A stretch of 64,000 nucleotides of DNA from JBKHAJ01 sp964641125 (GTDB lineage Bacteria; Spirochaetota; Spirochaetia; SPDA01; CAZSGZ01): positions 1 to 64,000 of the forward strand of contig CAZXMO010000010.1 of assembly GCA_964641125.1 (NCBI GenBank), read 5' to 3'. Each line of letters begins with the position of its first letter. Position 1 is the first letter of the stretch. The position numbers and the translations under genes are program-made. The notes under the pieces are model-generated. The model saw only the letters and a program-made list of their open reading frames with translations, was not told where the DNA came from and did not search any database. Below are positions 18,412 to 26,386 of the stretch, piece by piece.

Positions 18412-18422
18412 TCGTATCTCCC

Positions 18423-19055
18423 TTAGAAATGGTAGAGGGCGGAAATTGAGATTTCGAGAAAGTTTCCGTACCGGTTCTGTGAAATAAGCTCCGGCTTGGT
18501 GTACCACTGGGGCACGAACCAGTAGGCCAGGTTAAGGCCGATGGCCCAGCTCGAGATAAAGTTCCAGTAGAAGGAGGCCCCGGGCTTCAAGATGAGCCCT
18601 ACGTAGAGCTGGTCTCCGAGGGTGGTAAAGTTGATACCCACCCCGATGTGTAAAGGAATCTCGAAAGGATACTTGAAGAAGAAGTAGCTCAGCTTCGCGG
18701 TTATCGGGATGATGGCAAGAGTCCTTCCCAGGGGACTAAAGCTGAAGCTTCCCGCGAGCTCCCCGCCCAAGGCGAGACGCCCGGTTAAAAAGGCGCCCCA
18801 TTCGAGGGCCCCCATTCCGCCGAGGCTCAGGTTAGTGGACGTAGCCGATCCTCCTCCGAAGAAGAAGAGGGGTATAAAGAGCCCCGCCTTGATGCTGAAC
18901 ATTTGATCTCCGAGACCGTAGGAAAAAGTCGGAGTATCCTCTATGTCTTCTATCTCTTCCCCCGGATCGGCTCCTTCCTGCGCGCCGAGGAGAGCCCCGG
19001 GAACGAGCATCAGGAGGATAATAGCTATGATTATTAGAGACCTTCGTTGTTTCAC
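18423..19055 (-). CDS. Small outer-membrane beta-barrel protein
   Basis: 210 residues from a GTG start at 19055 preceded by GAGAGGGAAA. The signal peptide is LIIIAIILLMLVPGALLGAQ. Then comes an acidic stretch and alternating hydrophobic strands with glycine/aromatic turns (GALEWGAFLTGRLALGGELA, KLSYFFFKYPFEIPLHIGVG), ending in Phe (ISALYHF), the usual barrel-assembly signal. The size suits an 8-stranded barrel of the OmpA/OmpW type, similar in kind to treponemal TP0733; orthology is not shown. Confidence 0.7.
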   Translation of the reverse strand: MKQRRSLIIIAIILLMLVPGALLGAQEGADPGEEIEDIEDTPTFSYGLGDQMFSIKAGLFIPLFFFGGGSATSTNLSLGGMGALEWGAFLTGRLALGGELAGSFSFSPLGRTLAIIPITAKLSYFFFKYPFEIPLHIGVGINFTTLGDQLYVGLILKPGASFYWNFISSWAIGLNLAYWFVPQWYTKPELISQNRYGNFLEISISALYHF

Positions 19056-19082
19056 TGTTTCCCTCTCACGTAATTGTGGTCA

Positions 19083-19111
19083 ATACTATCACCCGCCGGG
19101 CAATTTATCAA
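19083..19111 (-). promoter_or_regulatory. Promoter of the beta-barrel/lipoprotein pair
   Basis: On the minus strand, TTGATA (19111-19106), a 17-base spacer and TAGTAT (19088-19083). The GTG start at 19055 follows at a suitable distance. It is back to back with the purH promoter, with 12 bases between the two -35 boxes. Confidence 0.5.
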
Positions 19112-19114
19112 CAT

Positions 19115-19136
19115 ACCCCGCTGTTGAGTACGGGGT
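19115..19136. promoter_or_regulatory. Inverted repeat around the purH -35 box (possible operator)
   Basis: ACCCCG at 19115-19120 and CGGGGT at 19131-19136 are perfect inverted copies separated by 10 bases that contain the -35 box TTGAGT. A dimeric regulator bound here would block the purH promoter and sit beside the divergent one. No known regulator is identified. A chance hairpin is possible, since the arms are only 6 bp. Confidence 0.4.
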
Positions 19137-19152
19137 CTTACCCTGATATACT
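19124..19152 (+). promoter_or_regulatory. Promoter of the split purH operon
   Basis: TTGAGT at 19124-19129, a 17-base spacer and TATACT at 19147-19152. The start of transcription is expected near 19159, and a GGGAG ribosome-binding site lies before ATG 19189. Confidence 0.65.
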
Positions 19153-19188
19153 GCAGCCGAATTAGTCAAATTACAGGCGGGAGAATCC

Positions 19189-19878
19189 ATGAATATCGTC
19201 GAAAGAGTAGCAGATAGCGTTAAAATCCGCAACATCATCGTCAGTGTATCAGATAAGTCGGGGCTCGAGGAATTTATCCCCGGGCTCGTGCGGACCGCAC
19301 CGGGAATTACCATCTTCTCCACCGGGGGGACCTTCGCGCGCATCGAGGACATCCTCTCCGGTGCCGGAGATCTCGTCCGGATCTCGGAGTATACCGGTCA
19401 GCCGGAGATGCAGGGGGGGTTGGTCAAGACCCTCGATTTCAAGATCTATCTCGGCTTGCTGAGCGAGCCCTTCAATTCCAGCCACGAAGACGACTTGAGG
19501 CGCACGAATGCGGTGGAGATCGATATGGTAGTGGCAAATCTCTATCCTTTCCAAAACACGGTGGCGGCCCGGGACTGTACCCTCGAGAGGGCAAGGTCGA
19601 ACATCGATATAGGCGGACCCTGTATGCTCCGGGCCTCGGCGAAAAACTATCTGAGGGTTGCGAGCGTGTGCGATCCTGCCGATTACCCGGCAATAATCGA
19701 CGCGCTCGAGAGCTCGGGAGGCGCCTTGACCCTCGAGACCCGGTTCGCTCTTGCCCGAAAGAGCTTCGCCCACACCGCGGCCTACGACGCCGCCATAGCC
19801 GCTTACTTAGCCGGAGTCGATCCGGAGGGGTTCGGCGGTGAATATACCCTTGCTTCCGGAAAGGAAGGGGCGGAATGA
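19189..19878 (+). CDS. purH1: IMP cyclohydrolase (PurH N-terminal half, separate gene)
   Basis: 229 residues, equal to the MGS-like N-terminal domain of PurH. It closes FAICAR to IMP, the last step of purine synthesis. IIVSVSDKSGLEEF, FSTGGTFARI, TGQPEMQGG, NLYPFQNTVA, NIDIGGPCMLRASAKN are visible. In human ATIC numbering the catalytic Lys66, Tyr104, Asp125 and Lys137 are kept, but the usual RVKTLHPxxHxGIL stretch reads LVKTLDFKIYLGLLS, so Arg64 is Leu. Most bacteria fuse this to the transformylase; here it ends with a TGA that overlaps the next ATG by 4 bases. The gene label is mine. Confidence 0.85.
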   Translation: MNIVERVADSVKIRNIIVSVSDKSGLEEFIPGLVRTAPGITIFSTGGTFARIEDILSGAGDLVRISEYTGQPEMQGGLVKTLDFKIYLGLLSEPFNSSHEDDLRRTNAVEIDMVVANLYPFQNTVAARDCTLERARSNIDIGGPCMLRASAKNYLRVASVCDPADYPAIIDALESSGGALTLETRFALARKSFAHTAAYDAAIAAYLAGVDPEGFGGEYTLASGKEGAE

Positions 19879-21143
19879 GCGGAATGAGCGAAAAGAACAA
19901 AGATCTCAAAAAACAGTATTCAGCCATAGAAGTTGACGACTTTCCCGAAGAAATAGAAATCTCATTCACAAAGGGGGGTACAAAACAGACCCTTCGCTAC
20001 GAAAAGGTCACCTGGACTATCGAGGGGGAAGAGAAGGGATTGCGCTATGGGGAGAATCCCGGGCAGCAGGCGGGACTTTACCGATTAACAAACGGCAATC
20101 TCGTCTTGGGAGAAATCGAAGCGATTCTCCCGGGGATGTATCTTGCCTCCGATGTGGAGCTCCTGCAGTCGGGAAAGCATCCCGGGAAGACTAACATAAC
20201 CGATGCAGACAACGCCCTGAATATCCTCAAATATTTTACCGACAAGCCCTGCGCGGTCATTGTCAAGCACAACAATCCCTGCGGGGTCGCCTCCGGCGGC
20301 ACCCTCGAGGAAGCTTACACGCGGGCCCTCATGGCCGACCGGATCGCGGCCTTCGGCGGGGCCATAGCCGTGAACCGGCCGTTGGACAAGGACACCGCGG
20401 ACCGCATCACCGAGAGCTACTGCGAGGTCGTGGTCGCTCCGGACTTTGAAGAGGGGGTCCTCGATATCTTCGCGGCCAAGAAGAACGTGAGGGTTATGCG
20501 GATCGGGAACATAGAACGGTTATCCGAGTTCGTGGGGCGGAGGTTTATCGATTACAAGGCCCTCATAGACGGCGGGCTCGTTCTCCAATGGTCCTACGAG
20601 CCGGTTACGATGAGGAAGGAGGATTTCCTCCCCGCCGAGATCGAGTACCGGGGAAAGAGTTACCGGGTGAACCGGGAGCCCACCGAACGGGAATACCGGG
20701 ACATGCTCTTCGGCTGGCTCATCGAGAGCGGTATTACCAGCAACTCGGTCATCTACGTCAAAGACGAGGTAACCGTGGGAATCGGCACCGGCGAGCAGGA
20801 CAGGGTCGGAGTGGCGGAGATAGCCCGGGATAAGGCCTACCGGAAGTGTGCCGACCGGATCTGTTTCAACCGTACCGGTGTCCCCTTGAACACCCTCGAT
20901 GACGAAGACGCCCGGCGGGAAATCGAAGAGGAAGCCGCCCGCCTCCACGGAGGCCTCGAGGGGAGTGTCATGGTTTCGGACGCCTTCTTCCCCTTCCGGG
21001 ACGGCATCGATGTGGGGCTTAGGGAGGGGGTAACCGCCGTCGTCCAGCCGGGGGGATCCTTGAGGGACTTCGAGAGTATCGAGGCCTGCAACCAGTACGG
21101 GGCGGCGATGAAGTTTACCGGACAGCGGAGCTTCAAGCATTGA
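19875..21143 (+). CDS. purH2: AICAR transformylase (PurH C-terminal half, separate gene)
   Basis: 422 residues. It formylates AICAR with 10-formyl-THF, giving the substrate of the preceding gene product. The domain begins at LRYGENPGQQAGLYR (about residue 56); catalytic Lys-His is in IVKHNNPCGVASGG, and DRIAAFGGAIAVN, ITSNSVIYVKD and VSDAFFPFRDGID are conserved. About 55 lysine/glutamate-rich residues precede the domain and replace the linker of fused PurH. The reading frames are offset, and the junction has its own ATG, so this looks like a true split and not a sequencing error. Confidence 0.9.
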   Translation: MSGMSEKNKDLKKQYSAIEVDDFPEEIEISFTKGGTKQTLRYEKVTWTIEGEEKGLRYGENPGQQAGLYRLTNGNLVLGEIEAILPGMYLASDVELLQSGKHPGKTNITDADNALNILKYFTDKPCAVIVKHNNPCGVASGGTLEEAYTRALMADRIAAFGGAIAVNRPLDKDTADRITESYCEVVVAPDFEEGVLDIFAAKKNVRVMRIGNIERLSEFVGRRFIDYKALIDGGLVLQWSYEPVTMRKEDFLPAEIEYRGKSYRVNREPTEREYRDMLFGWLIESGITSNSVIYVKDEVTVGIGTGEQDRVGVAEIARDKAYRKCADRICFNRTGVPLNTLDDEDARREIEEEAARLHGGLEGSVMVSDAFFPFRDGIDVGLREGVTAVVQPGGSLRDFESIEACNQYGAAMKFTGQRSFKH

Positions 21144-22426
21144 CCTTCTTTATAGAAACCTACGGATGCCAGATGAACAAGGCCGAATCCTCCGCCCTCG
21201 AACGGCGCTTCGAGGAGCGCGGATGGACCGCGGCGTCATCGAAGGATGACGCGGACATTATCGTCCTGAATACCTGTTCGGTTCGGACAACCGCCGAGAA
21301 CAGGATATGGGGGAGGCTCGGGGAATATACCGTTTCGAAGAAAAGCCGGGACTTTACCCTCGTCGTTGCGGGATGCATGGCGGAGAACCTCAAAAAAGCT
21401 ATTCTCGAACGTGCCCCCGCCGTGGATTACGTCGTCGGCACCCTCGAGAAGTTTCATCTCCCCGAGATTATTGAAGCGAAGGCGCCGGAGTACCCCGGGG
21501 AGAGAACCTACAGCTTCCAGCCGGTCCACTCCGCCCGGGGTGATTTCTCCGCTTTCGTGCCCATTATGCACGGGTGCGATAACTTCTGCACTTACTGCAT
21601 AGTTCCCTATGTGAGGGGACGGGAGGTCTCACGGAGCAGGAATGATATCTTTCGAGAGCTTAATCATCTCGAGGAGAATGGTGTTAAGGAAGTCACCCTC
21701 CTGGGGCAAAACGTCAACTCCTATGTCGACGAAAGGGGGGAGAAAGACTTTCCCGGTCTGCTCCGGGACATCGCCCGGAAATTTCTGGGAATAGGATGGA
21801 TCCGCTTTCTGACCTCCCACCCCAAGGACTTTTCTCCGGAGCTGATCGAGGTGATAGGACGTAACGATACCATCTGTAATCACGTTCATCTTCCGGTACA
21901 GCACGGATCAAACCGTATTCTCGAGCGCATGAACAGGAGATACACCCGGGATGAATACATCCGCCTGACCGAAGAGCTCCGCGCCGCGGTTTCAGGGGTG
22001 AGTTTGAGTACCGATATCCTGATCGGATTTCCCGGGGAGACCGAAAAGGATTTTCACGATACCCTATATCTCCTCGAGGCGGTCCGATTCGACGACGCTT
22101 TTACCTACAAATACAACATCCGCCCGGGCACCCGGGCTGCTTCTTTTTCCGATCAGCTTCCGGAGGAAATAAAAGGGAAACGCCTCGAAATGATCATTGA
22201 AAAGCAGCGCGTAATAAGTCACACTATTAAGAAAGAGAAGCTCGCCACCCGCCGGAGCATTCTCATCGAACAGTTCTCCAAGAAGAACCGTAACGAGGTT
22301 CTCGGGAGAACGGCGGGAAACGACATGGTTGTGACCCCCGGAACTGCGGAGGAGATCGGATCCTTTGTAGATGTGGAGCTTGTCTCCCTCGAAGGGGGTA
22401 CCTTCAGAGGAGAACCGATACAATGA
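21140..22426 (+). CDS. miaB: tRNA methylthiotransferase MiaB
   Basis: 428 residues from TTG 21140, overlapping the purH2 stop by 4 bases. It adds the methylthio group to i6A37 of tRNAs. The N-terminal cluster cysteines are in ETYGCQMN, LNTCSVR and VAGCMAEN; the radical SAM motif is CDNFCTYCIVP; the C terminus has a TRAM-like segment (VLGRTAGNDMVV). MiaB and not MtaB is favoured by YGCQMN and by the length. It lies in the purH operon without gaps. Confidence 0.95.
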   Translation: MTFFIETYGCQMNKAESSALERRFEERGWTAASSKDDADIIVLNTCSVRTTAENRIWGRLGEYTVSKKSRDFTLVVAGCMAENLKKAILERAPAVDYVVGTLEKFHLPEIIEAKAPEYPGERTYSFQPVHSARGDFSAFVPIMHGCDNFCTYCIVPYVRGREVSRSRNDIFRELNHLEENGVKEVTLLGQNVNSYVDERGEKDFPGLLRDIARKFLGIGWIRFLTSHPKDFSPELIEVIGRNDTICNHVHLPVQHGSNRILERMNRRYTRDEYIRLTEELRAAVSGVSLSTDILIGFPGETEKDFHDTLYLLEAVRFDDAFTYKYNIRPGTRAASFSDQLPEEIKGKRLEMIIEKQRVISHTIKKEKLATRRSILIEQFSKKNRNEVLGRTAGNDMVVTPGTAEEIGSFVDVELVSLEGGTFRGEPIQ

Positions 22427-22803
22427 TCCCGTGGAAGTTAATATTTTTTCTGATTATTCTCACCCTCGTTGTCCTGTTCGCAGGGTTCAATATCGCGAAT
22501 ACCGTGGATATCTCTTTCGGGTTCAGAACCTTCGAGGACATTCCCATCTTCATTGCCCTTTTCATCGCGTTTGTTCTGGGGAATTTCGTCATGCTCCCCT
22601 TCGCCTTGGGCAAGAACAGACGAAATAAAAAGGCGAAAGCGGCGAAGGCTCAGGAGAAGCTGGAAAAACAGGAAAAAAAAGAGGCCAAGAAAGCTCGAAA
22701 GGTCAGAAAGGGTAAGGAAGAAAACGAAGAATCTTTTGATACCACGATTTTACCTGATGGAGACATCTTCCATTCCGATACTAATAGCGATGAGGACACG
22801 TAA
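22423..22803 (+). CDS. LapA-domain membrane protein
   Basis: 126 residues, overlapping the miaB stop by 4 bases (ATGA). Two membrane segments (IFFLIILTLVVLFAGFNIAN and FIALFIAFVLGNFVMLPFAL) match the LapA/DUF1049 pattern, with NIANTVDISFGF between them. A strongly basic, coiled-coil-like cytoplasmic tail follows (KKAKAAKAQEKLEKQEKKEA), ending acidic. LapA in E. coli works with LapB in LPS control. Most spirochaetes lack LPS, so the role here is open. Confidence 0.7.
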   Translation: MIPWKLIFFLIILTLVVLFAGFNIANTVDISFGFRTFEDIPIFIALFIAFVLGNFVMLPFALGKNRRNKKAKAAKAQEKLEKQEKKEAKKARKVRKGKEENEESFDTTILPDGDIFHSDTNSDEDT

Positions 22804-23806
22804 TCGTACACGACGAATCGCACCGCTTCTTTTTCTGCTTTTCTCCTCCTTCATCCCGGCTCAGGAAGTGGGGGAAGCGACCGAGGCTGATTTCGGCGAT
22901 TTTCTCCGCCTCCAGGCCGACACCGAGGCCGTACGGGAACTCTTTTCCGATTACATGTCCCGGGAGCGGAACATCACGGAGGTGGTGACCCTCCTCGAAG
23001 AAATTCTTCCCCTGATGGACAATTCCCCTTCCAAGCAGTTTCTTCTCGGAGAATCCGCCGTGCTCCATGATCTCCTCGGAAGGCTGGAGAAGGCCCAGAG
23101 TCTCTACGAGCGGGCCGCGCTCTTTTTCCCCGAGAGAATCCTCCACGAAAAGCTTCTCCGCTCCGCGGAGATACTATTCGAGACGGGTAGTTACGCGAGA
23201 GCCTCCTCCCAGGCCCGGGCGATCCTTGCCGGTGCCGCCGAAGATGAAATCAGGTTGGCCGCGGAGACTCTTCTCCTGGAGATCGAAGCCTGCTCGGGCT
23301 CCCGGGAAGAGACAAAACGGAAACTTCTGAGACTACTTCGGACCGCACCCGATGTAAGGTCGGCATCCCTTCTCTACCGCTGGTACCGGGCGGCCGTCAC
23401 TCTGGAGCTTGCCGCGGAAGCGGAGCGTCTGGAAAAGCTGGTAATCGGCGGCTTCCCGGGAAGCCCCGAGGCGGCCATCCTCACGGGGGAGGGACCTTAC
23501 GCCGAAGGGGTCAAGCCCTCCGATTATCTCCTTCCCGAGCTCCTCGAAAAGGGTGTTCCCCAGGAGACGTCGAGTAGTGAAACGGCGGCCATCCAGACGG
23601 GTTTCTTCAGGAATCGTAAAAACGCGGCCCAGATGCGGGACCGGCTCATTGAAAAGGGATTTACCGCCGAAATACACGAAAAATCGATGGAAGAGGAGAT
23701 CTTCTACAGTGTTCTCGTTCCCGATATACCCCTTTCACGTTCCCAGGCAACTGTACTGGCTTTGAAGGAGGAGGGTTTCGACGGATTCCTTGTTTTCGGA
23801 GAGTGA
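22790..23806 (+). CDS. Exported SPOR-domain protein
   Basis: 338 residues from ATG 22790; ATG 22757 is possible, and neither has a clear ribosome-binding site. A signal peptide is visible (RIAPLLFLLFSSFIPAQE). The middle is helical with TPR-like repeats (LLGRLEKAQSLYERAALFFP). The C terminus is a SPOR-like domain (QTGFFRNRKNAAQMRDRLIE to FDGFLVFGE), which in other bacteria binds denuded septal peptidoglycan. A cell-division or cell-wall role is inferred. It overlaps the preceding gene by 14 bases and ends 21 bases from the convergent gene. Confidence 0.72.
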   Translation: MRTRNRTRRIAPLLFLLFSSFIPAQEVGEATEADFGDFLRLQADTEAVRELFSDYMSRERNITEVVTLLEEILPLMDNSPSKQFLLGESAVLHDLLGRLEKAQSLYERAALFFPERILHEKLLRSAEILFETGSYARASSQARAILAGAAEDEIRLAAETLLLEIEACSGSREETKRKLLRLLRTAPDVRSASLLYRWYRAAVTLELAAEAERLEKLVIGGFPGSPEAAILTGEGPYAEGVKPSDYLLPELLEKGVPQETSSSETAAIQTGFFRNRKNAAQMRDRLIEKGFTAEIHEKSMEEEIFYSVLVPDIPLSRSQATVLALKEEGFDGFLVFGE

Positions 23807-23827
23807 TAGGGTTAAGAGCCGTCGGAT

Positions 23828-25396
23828 TCAGGATCCGTCCGCTTCTTCAAAATCGATAACTTCGATACGCTGATAGACGAGGGCGGGTTTTTCTTCGGCG
23901 ACGAAACCGTTGACACCGATTATGCCCGGCTGAAGAACGAGGGTGCGCACGAGGGTGTTGCCGCTTACTTCTACAGCGTATTCGGCAGCATAGGTCAGTG
24001 TCTCCTTGAGAGTACGATTTTTCTCGAGTACTTTGAACTCGAGAATAGTATCCTTCCCGATATGGTAGAGGATATACCCTCCGGACAATACGGTGTCCTT
24101 TCTCCTCAAGGTGAAAGAAGGATAGTCGAAGACGACTGAATCGCCCTGTTCGGAGATAAATTCACCCGATAGATCTTCCGCAGAAAAAGGAGTAGTGTAG
24201 CCGGTTTCCTCGGCGGAATCGAAGGGAGAACCGTCCTTGACCCTGTAGTATTTTCCGTCCCACTGGTAGCTTTCGTACTGAAAATCGCTGTCGTTCACAT
24301 CGATGGTAACCGTGTCGAGGGATGTGACGTAGACGGCGATGTCTTTGACGATAAAGGGGACTAACTGATTCTGTCCCGATATAAAAACGCTGTTAGGTAT
24401 TCGGGAGCGATGGGTGGTGCTCCATTCGTAAATCTCCTGAACCTCCTCGGAGTAGAAGGAAATCTGCCGCTGATCGAGATCGAAGAAGATGATATCCCGG
24501 GAAGCTTCCCCGTCCTCCCCGCTCTGGGTAAGCCTCAACCACGGATCGTTCAAGAAGGATTCGAAGGCGGAAGACCCCTGGGTAAAGAGGTCCTGCAGCT
24601 GCCGTTCCTCGATATCCTCTCCGGGTATTTTTTCGGTTCTTCCCAAGACGTACCTGGTCTCCTGATATTTCCAGTAGTACTCTTGTTTGACGAGGTCCGT
24701 CAGATTGTCCGATTCCTTGTCATGGCTGAAAGCGACGATAGGAAAGCTGATGCCGTTCTTCTGACCGAGCCTGTACGCGGGGGTTCGCTCGTGCTCCTGA
24801 ATATCAATACTGCCGTCGGCGACTATCGAACAGATGTTCTCGTAGTAGAGTCCCACTCCGTTAGGGGCAAGTGTTTTTCGGTAGATATCGAGGGTCCTCT
24901 CCCCCGATCCGTTCATGCCGGAGCAGACGATTTCGAGGGTATGATCTCCCACGATATCGGCAAGGGTCAGCATGAAGGTGCGAAAGATCGTTGCGTTGGT
25001 GTCCTCACTCCAGGTTATGCCGTACTGATTGCGCACCGAATCGTAATCGACGACCCCCACTCTTAAGGGCGCCTCAGGATTGTCCTTGAGCTTCATGATC
25101 AATATCTGCTCCTCAGACTGATCGAAGTCGAGGTTGTCATTTTCCACTTGAAAAACCGTATACCGAGGATCGGGGGTTACTTTCGGTTGTTCCGAGTCCG
25201 CTTTTCTCAAGGATTCGAGCTCCCGGGTAATATTGCGCTCTTCCTGTGTGGGTTCCTCACTCCCCGGCTCGAAAACCTTGGGTGAGGGGAGGGGAGACGG
25301 TTGTGGGGAAGGGCTCTTGGATCCGAAATCACAAGCTCCCGCAACGAGAATAAGCGGTACGAGAATCAAAGGGAATATGTAAAGATATCGCTTCAT
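23828..25396 (-). CDS. Pallilysin-related lipoprotein (tentative)
   Basis: 522 residues. The signal peptide ends in a lipobox (LVAGAC, Cys 22), followed by a proline-rich spacer (SPSPQPSPLPSPK). The rest is beta-rich, with no obvious enzyme motif and no HExxH zinc site. The identification leans on context: in T. pallidum the laminin-binding lipoprotein pallilysin (TP0751, 237 residues) lies beside the vWA protein TP0750 and close to cfpA. Here it is last in the vWA operon and much longer. It could equally be an unrelated surface lipoprotein. It starts 15 bases after the NrnA-like gene. Confidence 0.5.
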   Translation of the reverse strand: MKRYLYIFPLILVPLILVAGACDFGSKSPSPQPSPLPSPKVFEPGSEEPTQEERNITRELESLRKADSEQPKVTPDPRYTVFQVENDNLDFDQSEEQILIMKLKDNPEAPLRVGVVDYDSVRNQYGITWSEDTNATIFRTFMLTLADIVGDHTLEIVCSGMNGSGERTLDIYRKTLAPNGVGLYYENICSIVADGSIDIQEHERTPAYRLGQKNGISFPIVAFSHDKESDNLTDLVKQEYYWKYQETRYVLGRTEKIPGEDIEERQLQDLFTQGSSAFESFLNDPWLRLTQSGEDGEASRDIIFFDLDQRQISFYSEEVQEIYEWSTTHRSRIPNSVFISGQNQLVPFIVKDIAVYVTSLDTVTIDVNDSDFQYESYQWDGKYYRVKDGSPFDSAEETGYTTPFSAEDLSGEFISEQGDSVVFDYPSFTLRRKDTVLSGGYILYHIGKDTILEFKVLEKNRTLKETLTYAAEYAVEVSGNTLVRTLVLQPGIIGVNGFVAEEKPALVYQRIEVIDFEEADGS

Positions 25397-25411
25397 GGTT
25401 CGCGATATTAT

Positions 25412-26386
25412 CTAAAAGTATTTTTCCAGCTTGTGCAATACGTTTTTCCGGGTTTCTGCGAGAGAATCCCGGCATTTGAACCCGGCCGCGGTCTTGTGGC
25501 CTCCGCCACCGAAGCTCTGAGCGATCTCAGCGACATCGATGTTACCCTTAGACCGAAGGGAACAGCGGAGGACCCCCTCGGGGTTCTCTTTGAAGAAGAT
25601 CGAGACCCTGATGGCTTCGCTTTTCAAGGGAATATTGATGAATATGTCCGCCTCCTCGTAGGAAGCTCCGCATTCGATAACCGTTTCCTTGAGCATAATC
25701 TGCACGGCAACCTGCTTGTCGAAGAAGAGATCTAACGACGAAAGGACCTTAGACTGCAGAATAAGCGAGCTTATCGAGTTGCTCTCGTAGATCTTAGAGT
25801 ATACGTAGTTCGGCTCGACACCGTTTGAAACGAGTTCGTATGCGATACGGAAGGTCTTAGCGGTGGTCTTGGGATAGATAAACGATCCTGTATCGTAGAC
25901 GATCCCCACGAAAAGGGCCTCCGCGATCGGTTGTGTAATCGTGCATCCCATTTGAGTAATCAAACCATAGAGGATTTCACATGTAGAGGAGGCGTTTTCT
26001 ACAATATGATGCTCCGAGAGAATATCCTCTCCCCCGGAGTGATGGTCTATAATGCCGTATTCCCTGACCTTAGGTATTACAAGGTCCCGCAAGAGACCGA
26101 TATTGTTGATGTCGTTCGTGTCGAGAATCAAGAGCACGTGTTCTCCGACGTCTTCGGGTAAGTCGCTTTCGTCATCCAGGACTCCGATAGTGCCGTCGGG
26201 ATCGATGAAGTCGTACTTGTGGGGAGTGGTATCGGCGTTGAGAATCATCACTTCCTTGCCGAGCTGCTTCAGAGCTTCATACATGGCCCTCTCACCTCCG
26301 AGGGCGTCGCCGTCGGGAGTTTCGTGAGCGGTGAGAATGAACTTATCATAGCCGAGTATAAAACTAGTCAGCCCCTGGATGTTCAT
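25412..26386 (-). CDS. DHH-family phosphoesterase, NrnA-like
   Basis: 324 residues. The DHH domain has TAHETPDGDALG, ILDTND, DHHSGGED (the DHH motif) and VYDTGSFIYP; the C-terminal DHHA1 domain ends in FGGGGHKTAAG. These are the marks of NrnA/Orn-like enzymes that degrade nano-RNA, pAp or pApA. With a PgpH-type phosphodiesterase elsewhere in the window, this enzyme could hydrolyse pApA from c-di-AMP breakdown, which is inference. The start overlaps the GlgD-like stop by 4 bases. Confidence 0.85.
   Translation of the reverse strand: MNIQGLTSFILGYDKFILTAHETPDGDALGGERAMYEALKQLGKEVMILNADTTPHKYDFIDPDGTIGVLDDESDLPEDVGEHVLLILDTNDINNIGLLRDLVIPKVREYGIIDHHSGGEDILSEHHIVENASSTCEILYGLITQMGCTITQPIAEALFVGIVYDTGSFIYPKTTAKTFRIAYELVSNGVEPNYVYSKIYESNSISSLILQSKVLSSLDLFFDKQVAVQIMLKETVIECGASYEEADIFINIPLKSEAIRVSIFFKENPEGVLRCSLRSKGNIDVAEIAQSFGGGGHKTAAGFKCRDSLAETRKNVLHKLEKYF

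Noticed and set aside
19860..19900. Frameshift error as the cause of the purH split
   Set aside because: The second gene has its own ATG and about 55 extra residues before the conserved domain, and the 4-base overlap is like other junctions in the operon.
22475..22500. GGGTTCAATATC as a tRNA T-arm
   Set aside because: It lies within the LapA-like coding region and has no acceptor or anticodon arms around it.
22469..22789. N-terminal extension of the SPOR protein
   Set aside because: It overlaps the LapA-like gene in another frame and would bury the signal peptide that follows ATG 22790.
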